64,000 nucleotides of DNA. Source: Shinisaurus crocodilurus. Taxonomy: Eukaryota; Chordata; Lepidosauria; Squamata; Shinisauridae. The stretch is from contig CM037883.1 of assembly GCA_021292165.1 (NCBI GenBank), forward strand, positions 6,426,934 to 6,490,933. The letters run 5' to 3'. Both the position numbers and the translations under genes were made by a program. Positions 32,153 through 42,640 of this stretch are shown one piece after another (the stretch's first letter is position 1; each line of letters opens with the position of its first letter). Below the pieces are notes generated by a model. The model searched no databases, was not told the DNA's origin, and was given only the letters and a program-made list of their open reading frames with translations.

Positions 32153-32995
32153 CTCCGCGCAGCCCCGCCGCGCCACCCGCCGCCAGCCTCGAGCAGGAGC
32201 AAGGCGACAGCAGGCAGCAGGGGGAAGCCCTCGCCGGGACGCCCACCCCATCGGGCGCGGGGGCACGGAGGAGCCAGCGCCTGCCCTGCCCTGTCCGCTC
32301 GCCCGCGGCGCGCTCGCGGCGCCTGAGCTGCCTGCCCGGTTCCAAACTCGAAAGCCCGCCTCCAAGTCGATCTCCCGGGAAAGACCGATGGATCCTCCCC
32401 CTCTTTCTCCTCCTCCCTCTTGTGGAAAGCTTCCCAAAGTGCGTTCCTCTCGCCCCACCTGCCTGCTCCGAGGCGCCGAGATCCGAAAATGGGCACTGCA
32501 ATGCTGCGCCCTTCCGTCCCGGCGGCGCGCAAAAATAAGAATGGGGGAAAGAGAGAGAGAGAGAAAGCCCCAACTCTCGTGCCCCAAACGACTAGCAAAT
32601 TGCCCGAGCCCAGAGGGCTTCTCCCTGGGCCGCCCCCTCGCCTGGGCTGGAGCAGCGGCGCCGCGCGATCATTGCCCCTCCCTGGTCCCCGTGCGTAAAA
32701 ATGGGAACTCGGAGGAGCGCGTCGGAAGGCAAACGCCCCCGGCCAGAGGCGCCCCTCGATGGAGGCTCTCCCTATTGGGTGGGGTGTGGCTCTCGCTCGC
32801 TCTCGCCTGCCGTGAGGGGGTTACGCATTCGGCTCAGCAGCTGGAAGAAGCGTAGCACAAGCAGGGAATCAACTCTACCTTCCCACCTCCATAATCCTCC
32901 TCCTCCTCCTCTGTCCCGCTGTGAACATGGTTCGTGGGTGGAAGAGAAATCAAATGTACATTTCTCACCCATGCAGGCCTTACGGAGTCGGGCTA

Positions 32996-33205
32996 CAGCA
33001 GTCTCCCCCAATTTGGTGCCCTCCGAATGTGTTGGATACAGGCCTGTTGTGGCTCACGCTGGCTCAGCTTGTCTGAGCGTGGAAAGCTAAGCAGGGTCAG
33101 GCCTGGTTACTACTTGGATGGGAGGACCCCTCCTCTAGTCAACCCCCATCTGCAGGGGATAATGGGCGTCGCAATCCAATACATCTAGAGGGCAGCGGGG
33201 TTGGG
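32996..33205 (+). mobile_element. Family C palindromic repeat split by a 5S-derived SINE
   Basis: Left arm CCCCCAATTTGGTGCCCTCC and right arm AGAGGGCAGCGGGGTTGGGG are complementary family C ends. A 5S-derived SINE (about 33043-33138) lies between them. Confidence 0.7.
33043..33138 (+). repeat. 5S-derived SINE, without its tail
   Basis: GCTCAGCTTGTCTGAGCGTG, AAGCTAAGCAGGGTC and TTGGATGGGAGGACC are present. The LINE-like tail is missing after CCTCCTCTAGT. Confidence 0.8.
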
Positions 33206-33355
33206 GGAGACCGTGCGACCGAGTGCTTTAAAGAAAAGCCAGCTCAAGCCTTGGCATACGTGGGACGTGCTTACCGATTTTGACAGGAGGTAGTACCATT
33301 CACTACTGACAGATGGCCAAAGTAGTGCCGTAAGTGTGAGGAACGCTGCGTGGAA

Positions 33356-33541
33356 CATAGGAAGAAGCCTCATACAGAGCTAGACCATTGGTGCATCTAG
33401 CCCAGTATCGCCGACACTGACTGGCAGCGACCCTTCGAGGTTACAGGCAGGAGTTTTCCCAGCCCTATGACTGGAGATGCTGCGGATTGAACCAGGGACC
33501 TTCTGCGTGCAAACCATGTGCTCTGCCCCTGCGCCGCAGTA
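33356..33541 (-). repeat. tRNA-derived SINE (second tRNA family), reversed
   Basis: From the AGGAAGAAGCCTCATACAGA 3' end to the reversed box B GGATTGAACC and tRNA-like head ending CTGCGCCGCA. Confidence 0.78.
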
Positions 33542-33893
33542 GGATAGGGCTGGGCTCAGTGGTGAATGGGTATGCACACTGCACAGTGCCATATACGAAG
33601 AGGAGGTCTTTGCACAATCAACAAAAAACAGTGAGCAAAGTCAACAGAGAGACCCACAAACAAGGCCAAGGAACAAGGGCTTTTGTTTTAACACATTTGC
33701 ATTGTCAGATTTCCAACAGATGTTTAGGCTCTGGGAAGAAACATGCATCAGGGGAAGGATACCAAATTCTGCGACTGCAGTCTGGGGAAGGAAGGAGCAT
33801 AAAGCTGCTCAGAGATCGCTAACCCAACTGAAAGTCACATCATTGGGCGGGGGTGGTGGTAGACAGTGGAGAGGGAAGAGGGTGACTTTAGAG

Positions 33894-34029
33894 CAGGGCT
33901 CTCCAACTTTGAGTCCCCAGATGTGGCTGGCCTACAGCTCCCAGCATACCCAGCCAGCATGGCTAATGGCAAGGGATTCTGGGAGCTGTAGGCCAGCAAC
34001 ATCTGGGGACCCAAGGTTGGAGAGCCCTG
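33894..34029. mobile_element. Palindromic hAT MITE, family B
   Basis: 136-bp foldback with flanks CTTTAGAG and CCTTAGAA (6 of 8 match). The centre reads CCAGCATGGCTAATGGCAAG. Confidence 0.9.
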
Positions 34030-34036
34030 CCTTAGA

Positions 34037-34185
34037 ACCTAAGAAGCTGGGTCAAACCAAAGGTCCACCTAGTTCAGCATCCTGTTTCCTACTGTGGCCC
34101 ATCAGATGGAGAAGCTAGCTCACAAGCTGGACATGAGGGTGATGGCACCCTCCCGTTGTTGCATATTGCCTCTGAACCTTAGGTT
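34037..34185 (-). repeat. CR1-like LINE 3' end
   Basis: AAGAAGCTGGGTCAAACC, GGTCCACCTAGTTCAGCATC and GCATATTGCCTCTGAACC fit the reversed CR1-like 3' UTR. Confidence 0.65.
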
Positions 34186-34193
34186 CCACATAG

Positions 34194-34580
34194 CAGGGGT
34201 GTTGAACTGCAAGCCCACAGGCCAAATCTGGCTCACTGGGTGACCTAATCCAGCCCCCTGGGGTTCCCCAGATGGCCACACCCGTTCCCCTGGCCCCACC
34301 CTGTTTCCCCTGACTGCCAATCATTTGGAGGTTTCCTAGCTACTGAGCGTGTGTGTGTGTGTCCGTCCCCATTCTAAAAGGTTGAAATGCCTCTCCTAAG
34401 GCTTGGTTACTGGCAGGAAGAGCTTTAAACGAAAATATGCTGGGATTTTGGCCTCATCCTATTTTGCACTTTACACCACTCCCTTTGCCTTCGGCCCTGC
34501 CCACCACTGGAATGCAGCACACACACCCCAGCTGCTCTGGAATTGAATTTGGCCCTTGGACTGAAAGAGGTTTGACACAA
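34194..34580 (+). mobile_element. Family E hAT-like element, best copy
   Basis: Left end CAGGGGTGTTGAACTGC is a Charlie/hAT-type terminus and the right end is GAGGTTTGACACAACC. The interior has TTTCCCCTGACTGCCAATCA and GGAATTGAATTTGGCCC. Flanks are only weakly alike. Confidence 0.75.
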
Positions 34581-34591
34581 CCTACCATATG

Positions 34592-34839
34592 CAGTAATAC
34601 CTTGGATTGCAAGTAACTTGGTTTGAGAGCGTTTTGCAAGACAAGCAAATTTTTAAATATTTATTTAATATTTTTTGACTTGATATACAAGCGATGTCTT
34701 GCAATACAAGTACTGTAGTACGGCTTAAATAAAAAATCTCTGTACAAATTTTTTTTGGGGGGGATTTCGTTTTGGTATAAGAGTGTTTTGGATTACAAGT
34801 TTCCGGAACAAATTATGCTCTTAATCCAAGGCATGACTG
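34592..34839 (-). mobile_element. Tc1/mariner-type nonautonomous element, copy 2
   Basis: Reversed relative of 18733, 248 bp, with ends CAGTAATACCTTGGATT and AATCCAAGGCATGACTG. TA follows the right end, and the left flank is TG, apparently a mutated TA. Confidence 0.88.
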
Positions 34840-36009
34840 TAGTCACATTATTAGCCATAGCTGTGGTCTGCCCCCCCCCTTCAAGCCATATAAGATGTCC
34901 ATCAAAGCTTTCCCAGTTCAGCAGCAATAATTTCTGTAAAGACAACACTACCAAGTAAGGACAGAACACAAGACTGTGGGGTGGGGAACATAGAGGGATC
35001 ATACCCAGGTAAGCAACTATGCACCTGGGAAGGAAAAGGGAGGCATATAATATCCAGTTCCATCAACGAGCAGATGATGGAATGAAAGGCACCTGACAAT
35101 ACGCAGGCGCAACAGATTTAGCAAACCCTGGGCCTGTACACTCCTCTCTGCTCATCCTTCCTTGCAGGACCACAGTGGTGGGATTGGGAGGTGCTGCACT
35201 TCTTAAAGGGACAGAACTCCCATGTAGGGAGGGGTAGCAGCCAGGTGCTATTGCAGCAAAAATGACAACGAGTCTTTTGGCGCCTTAAATACTAACACAT
35301 GGCCATCTAGCAAACAAGGGAGCATGGCCATCTAGCAAACCACGGAAGGCATAGGAACATAGGATGCTCCCTTCCATCTGTCGGATGCTCCTGCTTCCAA
35401 GCCACAGTGCATGGCTTAGAAGCCCAAAAGGCTGAGCGTGTCGGGCGAACCCTGTCACTACACTGAGTCAGTTCACAACCGTACTGTCAACAATGGTAAT
35501 CACGGGAATGAAATGTTTCAGCGACTCCTTCACAATGCCCAAGAAGGACATTTCTGTTCGCTGAAGTTTGTAAAAACTGTTTTCGCAGTCATGGTTGGTT
35601 TATAAGGATTTCCTTTTCCTTCCTGCTAGGAGAGTGGGGAGCAGCAGCACAGTGACAACTTATTGAAAGTGGACCAGAAAATAATTTCTCCCAAGGACTT
35701 AAAATCTACAGATATGGACTTGATAAAGGCAACATGCTGAAACAGATTTTGCTGGAATGTTCTGCATGGATGCAAAGCATGTGCTCTACCATGGAAGTAG
35801 CATCCTTCCCATTTCAACACCCCCTGTTTTAGAAGAAACCTCCTTTCTTGTGTGTGAGAAAAAGGAAAATGCTTCTTTAAAATGGCGTTTTGCCATCTGC
35901 AGTTTTTATAAGTATTTGATATATAACATTTTCAGCCCAATTAATCAGGGATTCTCCCCCCCACCATCAACCAGAAGGGTTTGCTCCACATCAATTAATT
36001 TTAATCAGT
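34840..36009. other. No gene recognised; tRNA-SINE piece at about 35750-35830
   Basis: TTCTGCATGGATGCAAAGCA and GTGCTCTACCATGGAAGTAG suggest a reversed tRNA-SINE head. A short direct repeat GCATGGCCATCTAGCAAAC appears at about 35300 and 35324. The rest is unassigned. Confidence 0.45.
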
Positions 36010-36147
36010 TAAGGGCACTAATGCTATGCATGTTTAGACTGAAAGTCCTACATCTCCCAGCATTCCACAGCCAGCATGACTGGATGCGGAATGCTGGGAG
36101 TTGTCGGACTTTTTTTCTGTCTAGAGGTGCATAGCATTGCGGCCTAA
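36010..36147. mobile_element. TAAGGG foldback MITE
   Basis: TTAAGGGCACTAATGC at the left, GCATTGCGGCCTAA at the right, and inner arms AAGTCCTACATCTCCCAGC and its complement. Confidence 0.8.
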
Positions 36148-36319
36148 ACTTTCCTAATTTTAACAATAATTAACTGTAAGAAAATAAGTACTGAGTGCTT
36201 GCCAATTTGGAGCAATAGATTAGGATACTGCTGCATTTTTCTTTATATCTTTGCAAGTAAAAAGTCCCAGAGAGTTATGTTAAAAATAATACCAACAAAA
36301 CCTATTTAGTGTAGGACAT

Positions 36320-36735
36320 TTACAGTGCCATCCAATGTGGCTGCAGAGGATTATGGGCATCCAATGGAAGGCAGGAGATGCACCAAGGCAACGATTCCCT
36401 TGGCCTCCAAAACACTTAGATGGCCGATTTCATCCTTCTAAGTGTTTTACCCTGCTCACGAGGAGGAAGGGCTGAGGCACCACTGGGATTCCTCGTATCC
36501 TTGCGGAGCCTCGCTTCTCCCCACCCACTGGCTCCGAAGTTAATCTTCCCTCTGCAGAGCCACAGCTGGTGCAGGAAGAACCACACTGGCCGTGAGGGCG
36601 GAGAGAGGGCACTCCGAAGTCGGAGTCCCAGCTCCGACCTCGGAGGGCTTTTCCGAGGTCGGTCGGAGCTGGGACTCTGACTTTTCCTATGGCCAGCCAG
36701 CCAGCATCCATCATGCATAGGATTGCACCCTTATT
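36320..36735 (-). mobile_element. Family G element
   Basis: Shares ATTATGGGCATCCAATGG, AAGTGTTTTACC and GGATTCCTCG with 16887 in reverse. It ends GGATTGCACCCTTA and contains a hairpin of TCGGAGTCCCAGCTCCGACC type. Confidence 0.7.
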
Positions 36736-36956
36736 AGGCCAACTCAAGGTCCCACAAGAATGTATGATGAGCTACTGAGATCTCCAGGTTGCTTCCTCAG
36801 GCAAGATGTTGTTACAAAAAGCAGGGGAGCAAGGAAAAGGAGGATTGAATGATGTAGTGAGGATGGCTGCGTAGTCAGAGTCAAAAGATGATGTGGAGAA
36901 GGAGAGTTTGAAATTCTGTGTCAGGGGCACGGATGAGCCAAGAGGGGTGTGGTCCT

Positions 36957-37203
36957 TATTTATTTATTTATTTATTTATTATATTAATGATGCCTTTTTT
37001 CCTGCAAGGAACCCAAGGCGGTTTACATAATCCTCCTCCACCTCCTCCTCCTCTCCATTTTATCCTCACAACAACAGCCCTGCGAGGTAGGTTAGTCTGA
37101 GAGTCAGTGACTGGCCCAAAGTCACCCAGTGAGTTTCATGGCCGAGCGGGGACTAGAACCTGGATCTCCCGGGTCCCAGTCGGCACTCCCCTCACGCCAC
37201 TGC
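36957..37203 (-). repeat. MIR-like tRNA-derived SINE
   Basis: Reversed copy with (TTTA)n tail, a short CCT run and a slightly deleted head. Confidence 0.88.
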
Positions 37204-37746
37204 TATGACCCATGTAGGAAGTCTGGCACGTCTGACAACAGGCCCTTGAACACATGCTCTCTCCTGTTGCTGCTTCCACTTCCCTTTCACTTCTAGATAC
37301 TAATTTGCATTAATTAATTGCCAGCTAAAAATACCAGCGGTGTTTATGTTCATTCTTCAAAGCGCGGATTGCATCGCCCCATATGCCGGCACCTATATTT
37401 AGCACCTAGCCAAGAGAGACAGAGAGAGACACACACAGAGAGAGAATTAAAATCTGTTTCCAGTTTGCAGGTGCTGCTTAGCATAATCTGCAATGCACAT
37501 AAAGAAAAGCTATTTCCATAATTGTTCTATCACTTGGCCAAGGGGCTCATCTTCTGTGAATGGGGGGAGTGCAGTGATGAGAAGATATGAATGGGAAGTG
37601 GTTGTCCATAAACAAGATTTGTGGGGAATTTATTATTTTTTTAAGAGTTAAGAAGAAACTTATGGGTGTACCACATCCAGGAAGACAAGTGCAGAAAGTC
37701 TCACAATAAGATACCTTATCCAGGGAAGGGAGAAAGCTGTTTGATG
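37204..37746. other. Unique sequence, candidate conserved noncoding element at 37290-37510
   Basis: AATTTGCATTAATTAATTGCC contains an octamer-like ATTTGCAT and homeodomain-type sites. The rest lacks repeat words apart from a short GA-rich run at 37408-37445. Confidence 0.4.
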
Positions 37747-37760
37747 CTGCCACCATGTGG
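37747..37760 (-). promoter_or_regulatory. Candidate CTCF site
   Basis: CTGCCACCATGTGG; the other strand CCACATGGTGGCAG fits the CTCF core CCAC-N-N-GGTGGCAG. It lies 60 bases from a hAT MITE. Confidence 0.45.
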
Positions 37761-37820
37761 TGTTAAACAAGTATGCTCCGGGAGTTTTATACTTCCGTGT
37801 TTTGTTGTGTCTCTTTAAAT

Positions 37821-37956
37821 CAGGGCTCTCCAGTCTTGGGTCCCCAGATGTTGCTGGACTACAGCTCCCAGAATCCCTTGCCATTAGCCATGCTGGCTGG
37901 GTATGCTGGGAGCTGTAGGCCAGCAACATCTGGGGGCCCAAGGTTGGAGAGCCCTG
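37821..37956. mobile_element. Palindromic hAT MITE, family B
   Basis: 136-bp foldback with perfect 8-bp duplications CTTTAAAT at 37813-37820 and 37957-37964. Confidence 0.95.
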
Positions 37957-38411
37957 CTTTAAATAGTACAGGTCATGGGAAGGCACACTCAAGCTTGCGA
38001 GATGTACTGACTTTCTCACTAGAACCCAGAAGTCCACCAGTTGGAGCCTAGTGCAAAATAATAACTCAGGAAGGCAGAAATATACAGATAATTAAGAAAC
38101 AAGGTGCCTCTTGATCCCAGGACTCTGGGATCAGTACCAGAACCAAGCCCAAATGTCAATGGTTGGGAGTCAGAAACCCTTTCTAGCTTACAGCAAATCA
38201 CCTACCAGGGAGCTCTGCTCATCCTGTTTGAAGCTGTAAAAAAAAAAGGTCTATTCTTCATTATTTTGGATATAGCCCCATCAGTGTGCACGGTACTGTA
38301 CATAATACAAGAGGACTTATTATTTAACACAGCACACAGGGGAGTCATCAGAAGAAAGGGGGAGATGGACAGAGGAACAATTTTAGGTACACAGAAGGTT
38401 AGTTACACTAG

Positions 38412-38540
38412 AGCAGGGGTAGGGCATTTGGACTGATGTTTTGGACTGCAATGCCCACCAGCATAGCCAATGGTGAGTTAATGAAAAGACTTGTAGGCCA
38501 AAACCTCTGGAGGACCAGAGGTTGCAATGCACACCACTGC
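38412..38540. mobile_element. Family C-like palindromic repeat
   Basis: GATGTTTTGGACTGCAATGC and a complementary GCCAAAACCTCTGGAGG region, with CACCAGCATAGCCAATGG at the centre. Confidence 0.55.
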
Positions 38541-38699
38541 AGTAAAGTGTCAAAATTGAGGGTTTATAGTATACCAAATAGTTTATGGATAATGAAGATT
38601 TTGAGGAGTGATATAAAGCCATCTTGGCTTCTGTACAGTTTAGCACTGATACCCCTTATATTAAGGTTTTTAGTTTAGTTTATTTTCTTGGCACTCAAA

Positions 38700-40190
38700 G
38701 CGAGCAGTCAACCAGGCTGCTCTACACGCTGCCTTGGTGTATCATGTCTGGATGGATGGACAAAATATTAGTGTTAGGGTTACGGTTAATGTTGGCATTA
38801 TAGTTAGGGTTCGTAAAACCTAGGTTCCAGCACAGCTACAGGTATATCTGGAAATCAGAGGAAGCCATCCACCAGAACACAGACTTTCTCTATACCATCT
38901 GGATGGAGAGATGGTTTGGGTTAGCATTACTAAGAACGAGGTGGTGTGACATAAAGCCAATATTTGGGCATATGTGTGGGTACATTCTACATGCTGACTG
39001 AATGTGTGGGGATTATATGGTTACGATTCAGATTAGGGTTAGGAAAACAAGAGTCTGTGTGCCTGTCCAGGGGCCTGGAATGAGCCTAGATTGGGCAGAC
39101 AAAATAGGCAGTCAACAAGAACACCTTCAGTGATGCCTTTGGGCATGCTGCCTGACTGTATGGGGATTATACCTGCGTGTTAGGGTTGAGCTTAGGGTTA
39201 GGAAAACATGGGTCCATCCATGTGCATTCCCAGGGGCCCAGAATGAGCCTAGATTGGACAGACAAAGTGAGCAGTCAAGAAGAACACCTTCAGTGATGCC
39301 TTTGTGCATGTTGTCTGAATGTGCGGGGATTGTACCTGCCTGGTAGGGTTAGGGTTAACCTTCAGGTTACAGTTGGGGATGGGGTTAGGAAAACCCAGGT
39401 CCATGCGCATTCCCAGGTGCCTGGAACTATCCTCAATTGGGCAGACATAGTGAGTGGTCAACAAAAACACTCTCAGTGATGCCATTGGGCATGCAGTCGG
39501 AATGTATGGGGCTTATATCTGCGTGTTACAGTTAGGGTTAAGCTTCAGGTTAGGGTTAGGAAAACCTGGGTCCGTGTGCATGTCCAGTGGCCTGGAACTA
39601 CTGGGCAGACAAAGTGAGCGGTCAACAAGAACACCCTCAGTGATGCCTTTGTGCATGCTGTCTGAATGTGTGGGGATTCTACCTGCATGTTAGGGTCAGG
39701 GGTTAACCTCCAGGTTAGGGTTAGGAAAACCCGGATCTGTGTGCATTCCCAGGTGCCTGGAACTAGCCTTGATTGGGCAGAAAGAGTGAGCAGTCAACAA
39801 GAACACCCTCAGAAATGCCTTTAGGCATGATGTCTGAATGTGTTGGGATTTCCCTGCGGGTTAGGGTTAGGGTTAAGCCTCAGGTTTGGGTTAGAATATT
39901 CTGTGTCCGTGTGCATGTCCAGAGGCCTGGAATGAGCCTCGATTGGGCAGAAAGTCTGAGCGGTCAACAAGAACACCTTCAGTGATGCATTTGGGCATGC
40001 TGTATGGAGGTATAAGGATTATACCTGCGTGTTATAGTTAGGGTTAAGGTTCAGATTAGGGTTAGGGTCGGGAAACCCCATGTCCGTTGTCCAGGGGCCT
40101 GGAACTAGCCTAGATTGGGCAGACAAAGCGAGCAGTCAACAAGAACACCCTCAGAGATGCCTTGGGCATGATGTCTGGAGGTATTATTTA
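38700..40190. repeat. Telomere-motif satellite array, about 171-bp unit
   Basis: The word GTCAACAAGAACACC (or a close variant) recurs at 39111, 39274, 39457, 39621, 39793, 39963 and 40135, a mean spacing of about 171 bases. Each unit has a cluster of TTAGGG (about fifteen exact copies in all), then GGAAAACC, CCAGGGGCCTGGAA, GATTGGGCAGACAAAG and a GATGCCTTTGGGCATG piece. A diverged first unit starts near 38700. Open frames crossing it are by-products of the repeat. Confidence 0.92.
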
Positions 40191-40640
40191 TTTGTTTAAA
40201 CATTTTTATACCGCCCAATAGCTGATTTTCTCTGGGCAGTTCACAACAGTTAAAACCATAAAATACAAGATAAAACACACTATAAAAATGTAAACGTTTA
40301 AAACTACAGTATAAAATAGAAGCAAAAGACAAAGTAAACCTAGCAGCAATACAAAGATTTAAAATACTGTAAAGGATTTAAAACATCAGAGACTGAAAGA
40401 CTAAAATTCCTGGGGAAATAAGAAGTTCTTCACCTGGCACCAGAAAGGGCACAATGTAGGTGCCAGGCGAACCTCCCTGGGAAGTTCATTCTACAACCGG
40501 GGTGCCACAACAGAAAAGGCCCTCTTCTTAGTAGCCACTGACTTCACTTCCTTTGGCAGGTATATATCAGAGGATACTATTCTTCAGGAAGTCTGAACAA
40601 CCTCAGGACTATGAGGGGTGAGGATGGGAAATTTAACATT
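40191..40640 (-). repeat. LINE 3'-end, reversed
   Basis: TATACCGCCCAATAGC, CTCTGGGCAGTTCACAACAG and AAAATACAAGATAAAACACA are the typical squamate LINE 3' UTR words. GGCCCTCTTCTTAGTAGCC and CTCCCTGGGAAGTTC extend into the upstream UTR. It adjoins the satellite. Confidence 0.7.
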
Positions 40641-40670
40641 TTTCTTGCCACTTCCCAACAACAATATACA

Positions 40671-40848
40671 CAGGCCTGTGGCTCACGCTAGCTCAGCTTG
40701 TCTGAGTATGGATGGAAAGCTAAGCAGGGTCAGGCCTGGTTATGACTTGGATGGGAGACCCCTCCTCTAGTTTCCTGCACTGAGCAGGGGGTTGGACTTG
40801 ATGGCCTTGTAGGCCCCTTCCAACTCTATGATCCAATGACCCTAATCT
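40671..40848 (+). repeat. 5S-derived SINE, full length
   Basis: 5S part with AAGCTAAGCAGGGTC and TTGGATGGGAGACC (an extra ATGG before it) and tail GGTTGGACTTGATGGCC to CTATGATCCAATGA. Confidence 0.86.
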
Positions 40849-41014
40849 CCTCTCAAAAGCTGCCCTTTGCATTTTGAGGTCAGCCTCTGTTGGCGCCACT
40901 AGAAATATCCCAAGATCTTCCGTACTAATAACAAACACTCTCTTGAGTACAGAACCCCATGGTTTGCAGAAGTGCAAAAAGTCTTTAGGAAAAGAAACTG
41001 GGGTGGGTGGGGGT

Positions 41015-41400
41015 GAGCACAAAACCGTCCTATGAGGACTGGGCTAAGCAGGCTCAATGGCCGCATTGTTGGGGGAGAGGGACACAGAAAATTGATGATG
41101 GAATGGAGTATCCTGGAAGAAGAGAGCATGGCTGGCTGGAACCCTGAGCAGGAGCACTGCACACTGCAACATTTTCTTGCAACATTCCACATTTGTAGAA
41201 TGTTTACTCTCACAACTGACTGAACTGAGCATGCTCAGTGGTCACGGAAGGCTGACGGACTGACTGATAGGAGGGGAAAAATGGGGAAATTGGTGGGGGG
41301 GGAGTAGGAATGGAATGGAGTTTGCTGGAAAGGGGCATCTTCTGCAGAGAAGCCCACCACCCTACAACATCTTGTTGCAGAAGATGATCAGAAGCCTCCT
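41015..41400 (+). repeat. Family I interspersed repeat
   Basis: Contains GGAATGGAGTATCCTGG, GAGCATGGCTGGCTGGA and a second partial round (GGAATGGAGTTTGCTGG, ACAACATCTTGTTGCAG), so two partial copies may be joined. Confidence 0.6.
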
Positions 41401-41418
41401 CTAATGCGTTCCATATCT

Positions 41419-41483
41419 TTCAATGGCTGCAAGCTCTAAGTCACTTTGTCATCATCTCTAACTTAGAGCTTGCAGCCATTGAA
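41419..41483. other. Perfect 23-bp hairpin
   Basis: Bases 41419-41441 are exactly complementary to 41461-41483 (arm core CAATGGCTGCAAGCTC) with a 19-base loop. It belongs to no repeat family recognised here. Confidence 0.9.
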
Positions 41484-41973
41484 AAAACCGTCCAGAATAC
41501 CAAGTCTGTGGCCAGGGGCGGAGGATATCCCTCTTTGTCAATCCGTGCATCAATCAAGAAGAAAGTAAAAGCAGGATGTGTGTGCTTAAGAAATTCGAGG
41601 ATCCACCCCCCCTGCCCTCTCTCTGCAGGGAAGCATCGTGGCTTCTCTAATGTGAAGTTGTGACAACTTCAGTCTGTTCTTCCTCTGTCCCCTGTGCTTC
41701 ATATCCCCATCCTTCAAGTCCTGGGAATCAACCGGAACAAAGACAATGGCTTCCGAATTTAGGTCAGGGCTGTCAAACGATCATCAGGGGATGAGAGGGA
41801 AATGTGGAAGGCGTTAGAGGCGGCTTCTGATCATCTTTGTTTCTTGCAGGCAGCTTCCGACCTCCACCGCCCACCCTCATGGCAGAGGGGGAAATGTGAG
41901 AAGCTGATGGAGGGGAGAGAGAGGCATGTTCCGTTACTTAGAAGAAAACACACAGAGACTCACACAGACAAAA
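41484..41973. other. No gene recognised
   Basis: Unassigned sequence with no family features in its frames. Confidence 0.4.
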
Positions 41974-41999
41974 CACACACACACACACACACACACACA
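41974..41999. repeat. (CA)n microsatellite
   Basis: A CA run of about 26 bases. Confidence 0.95.
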
Positions 42000-42361
42000 G
42001 AGAGCTTTAAAACAGATGGTAGCTCATATCAGACATTTGTTGTTGCCGTTAGCGATCAAATAAGAAACACAAAGCACGGGCACACCATTCTCAGCTGATG
42101 TGGAGTTAATCCCATGTTCTAATACAAGGGCAGAGATGCAGCAGGTTTTGAAAAAGTAATTAATTAAATTAATTAAAGACAGCACGATAAACATGTGCAT
42201 GCATTACTTTGTTAAAAGTTATTAAAATTTTCTTAGGGTCCCCCACCACCACCACCACCAAACCCATCCCAACATATGACATGTACTGATGTGTAGTACT
42301 TATTTCTGTATGAAAATACAAGAGGGTTGCAGGCAGCGCTCACAGAAACCAGATACGCTTA

Positions 42362-42640
42362 GGGCGCAGAAAAAGGCCTACAATTCCCAGCACGCCCCAG
42401 CCCGCACTTGTGAAGCACACAACTAACATTCCTCCTCTTCCTTCTATATTCCTGATATGGTAGGACGACAACAAAACTGTTTGCCATCCCTGATTTTTTG
42501 AAAAATAAAATTAAAAAACAACAACACTCTCTGAGCACGTGCAGTTTTTCCACGATGATGCTATGATTTAAGTGATTTACTCACTTAAATCATAGCATCA
42601 TCATGATTATGGGAATAAAATGGTGTTTTGTTTCTGCGCC
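42362..42640 (+). repeat. TAAGGG MITE half followed by family J repeat
   Basis: 42362-42405 has the foldback arm (GGCCTACAATTCCCAGCACG). From about 42406 to 42640 the words GTGAAGCACACAACTAACATT, TCTGAGCACGTGCAGTTTT and GGGAATAAAATGG are shared with 59705-59925. Confidence 0.6.
42554..42602. other. Perfect 22-bp hairpin in family J
   Basis: GATGCTATGATTTAAGTGA and its exact complement around a TTTAC loop. The 59705 copy has only one arm (TTAAATCATAGCACC), so the inverted duplication is specific to this copy. Confidence 0.9.

Larger units (their letters stand above)
31985..32780. promoter_or_regulatory. CpG island over receptor exon 1 and its upstream flank
   Basis: This stretch is strongly GC-rich with dense unmutated CpG, unlike the AT-richer repeats on both sides. 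It covers the coding exon and about 600 bases upstream of the ATG on the minus strand, so it probably holds the 5' UTR and promoter. I see no convincing TATA box, as is usual for CpG-island promoters. The many overlapping long open frames here come from low stop-codon density. The transcription start cannot be placed from sequence alone. Confidence 0.75.

Noticed and set aside
31790..32587. A 265-codon minus frame over the receptor exon as one long protein
   Set aside because: Only residues from the ATG at 32152 to the donor at 31992 match the receptor family. The rest is GC-rich readthrough of UTR and intron.
31998..32855. A 285-codon plus frame opposite the receptor exon
   Set aside because: It is antisense to a real exon in a CpG island, Arg/Pro-rich and low complexity, with no domain.
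39249..39985. Open frames across the satellite as repeat proteins
   Set aside because: They shift frame between units, occur on both strands and simply follow the tandem repeat.
38760..40080. A true telomere or chromosome end
   Set aside because: TTAGGG occurs only in short clusters inside a longer unit and ordinary sequence follows on both sides.
39111..40140. A CRISPR-like array (regularly spaced words)
   Set aside because: The whole unit is repeated, with no short repeats and unique spacers, and the DNA is vertebrate.
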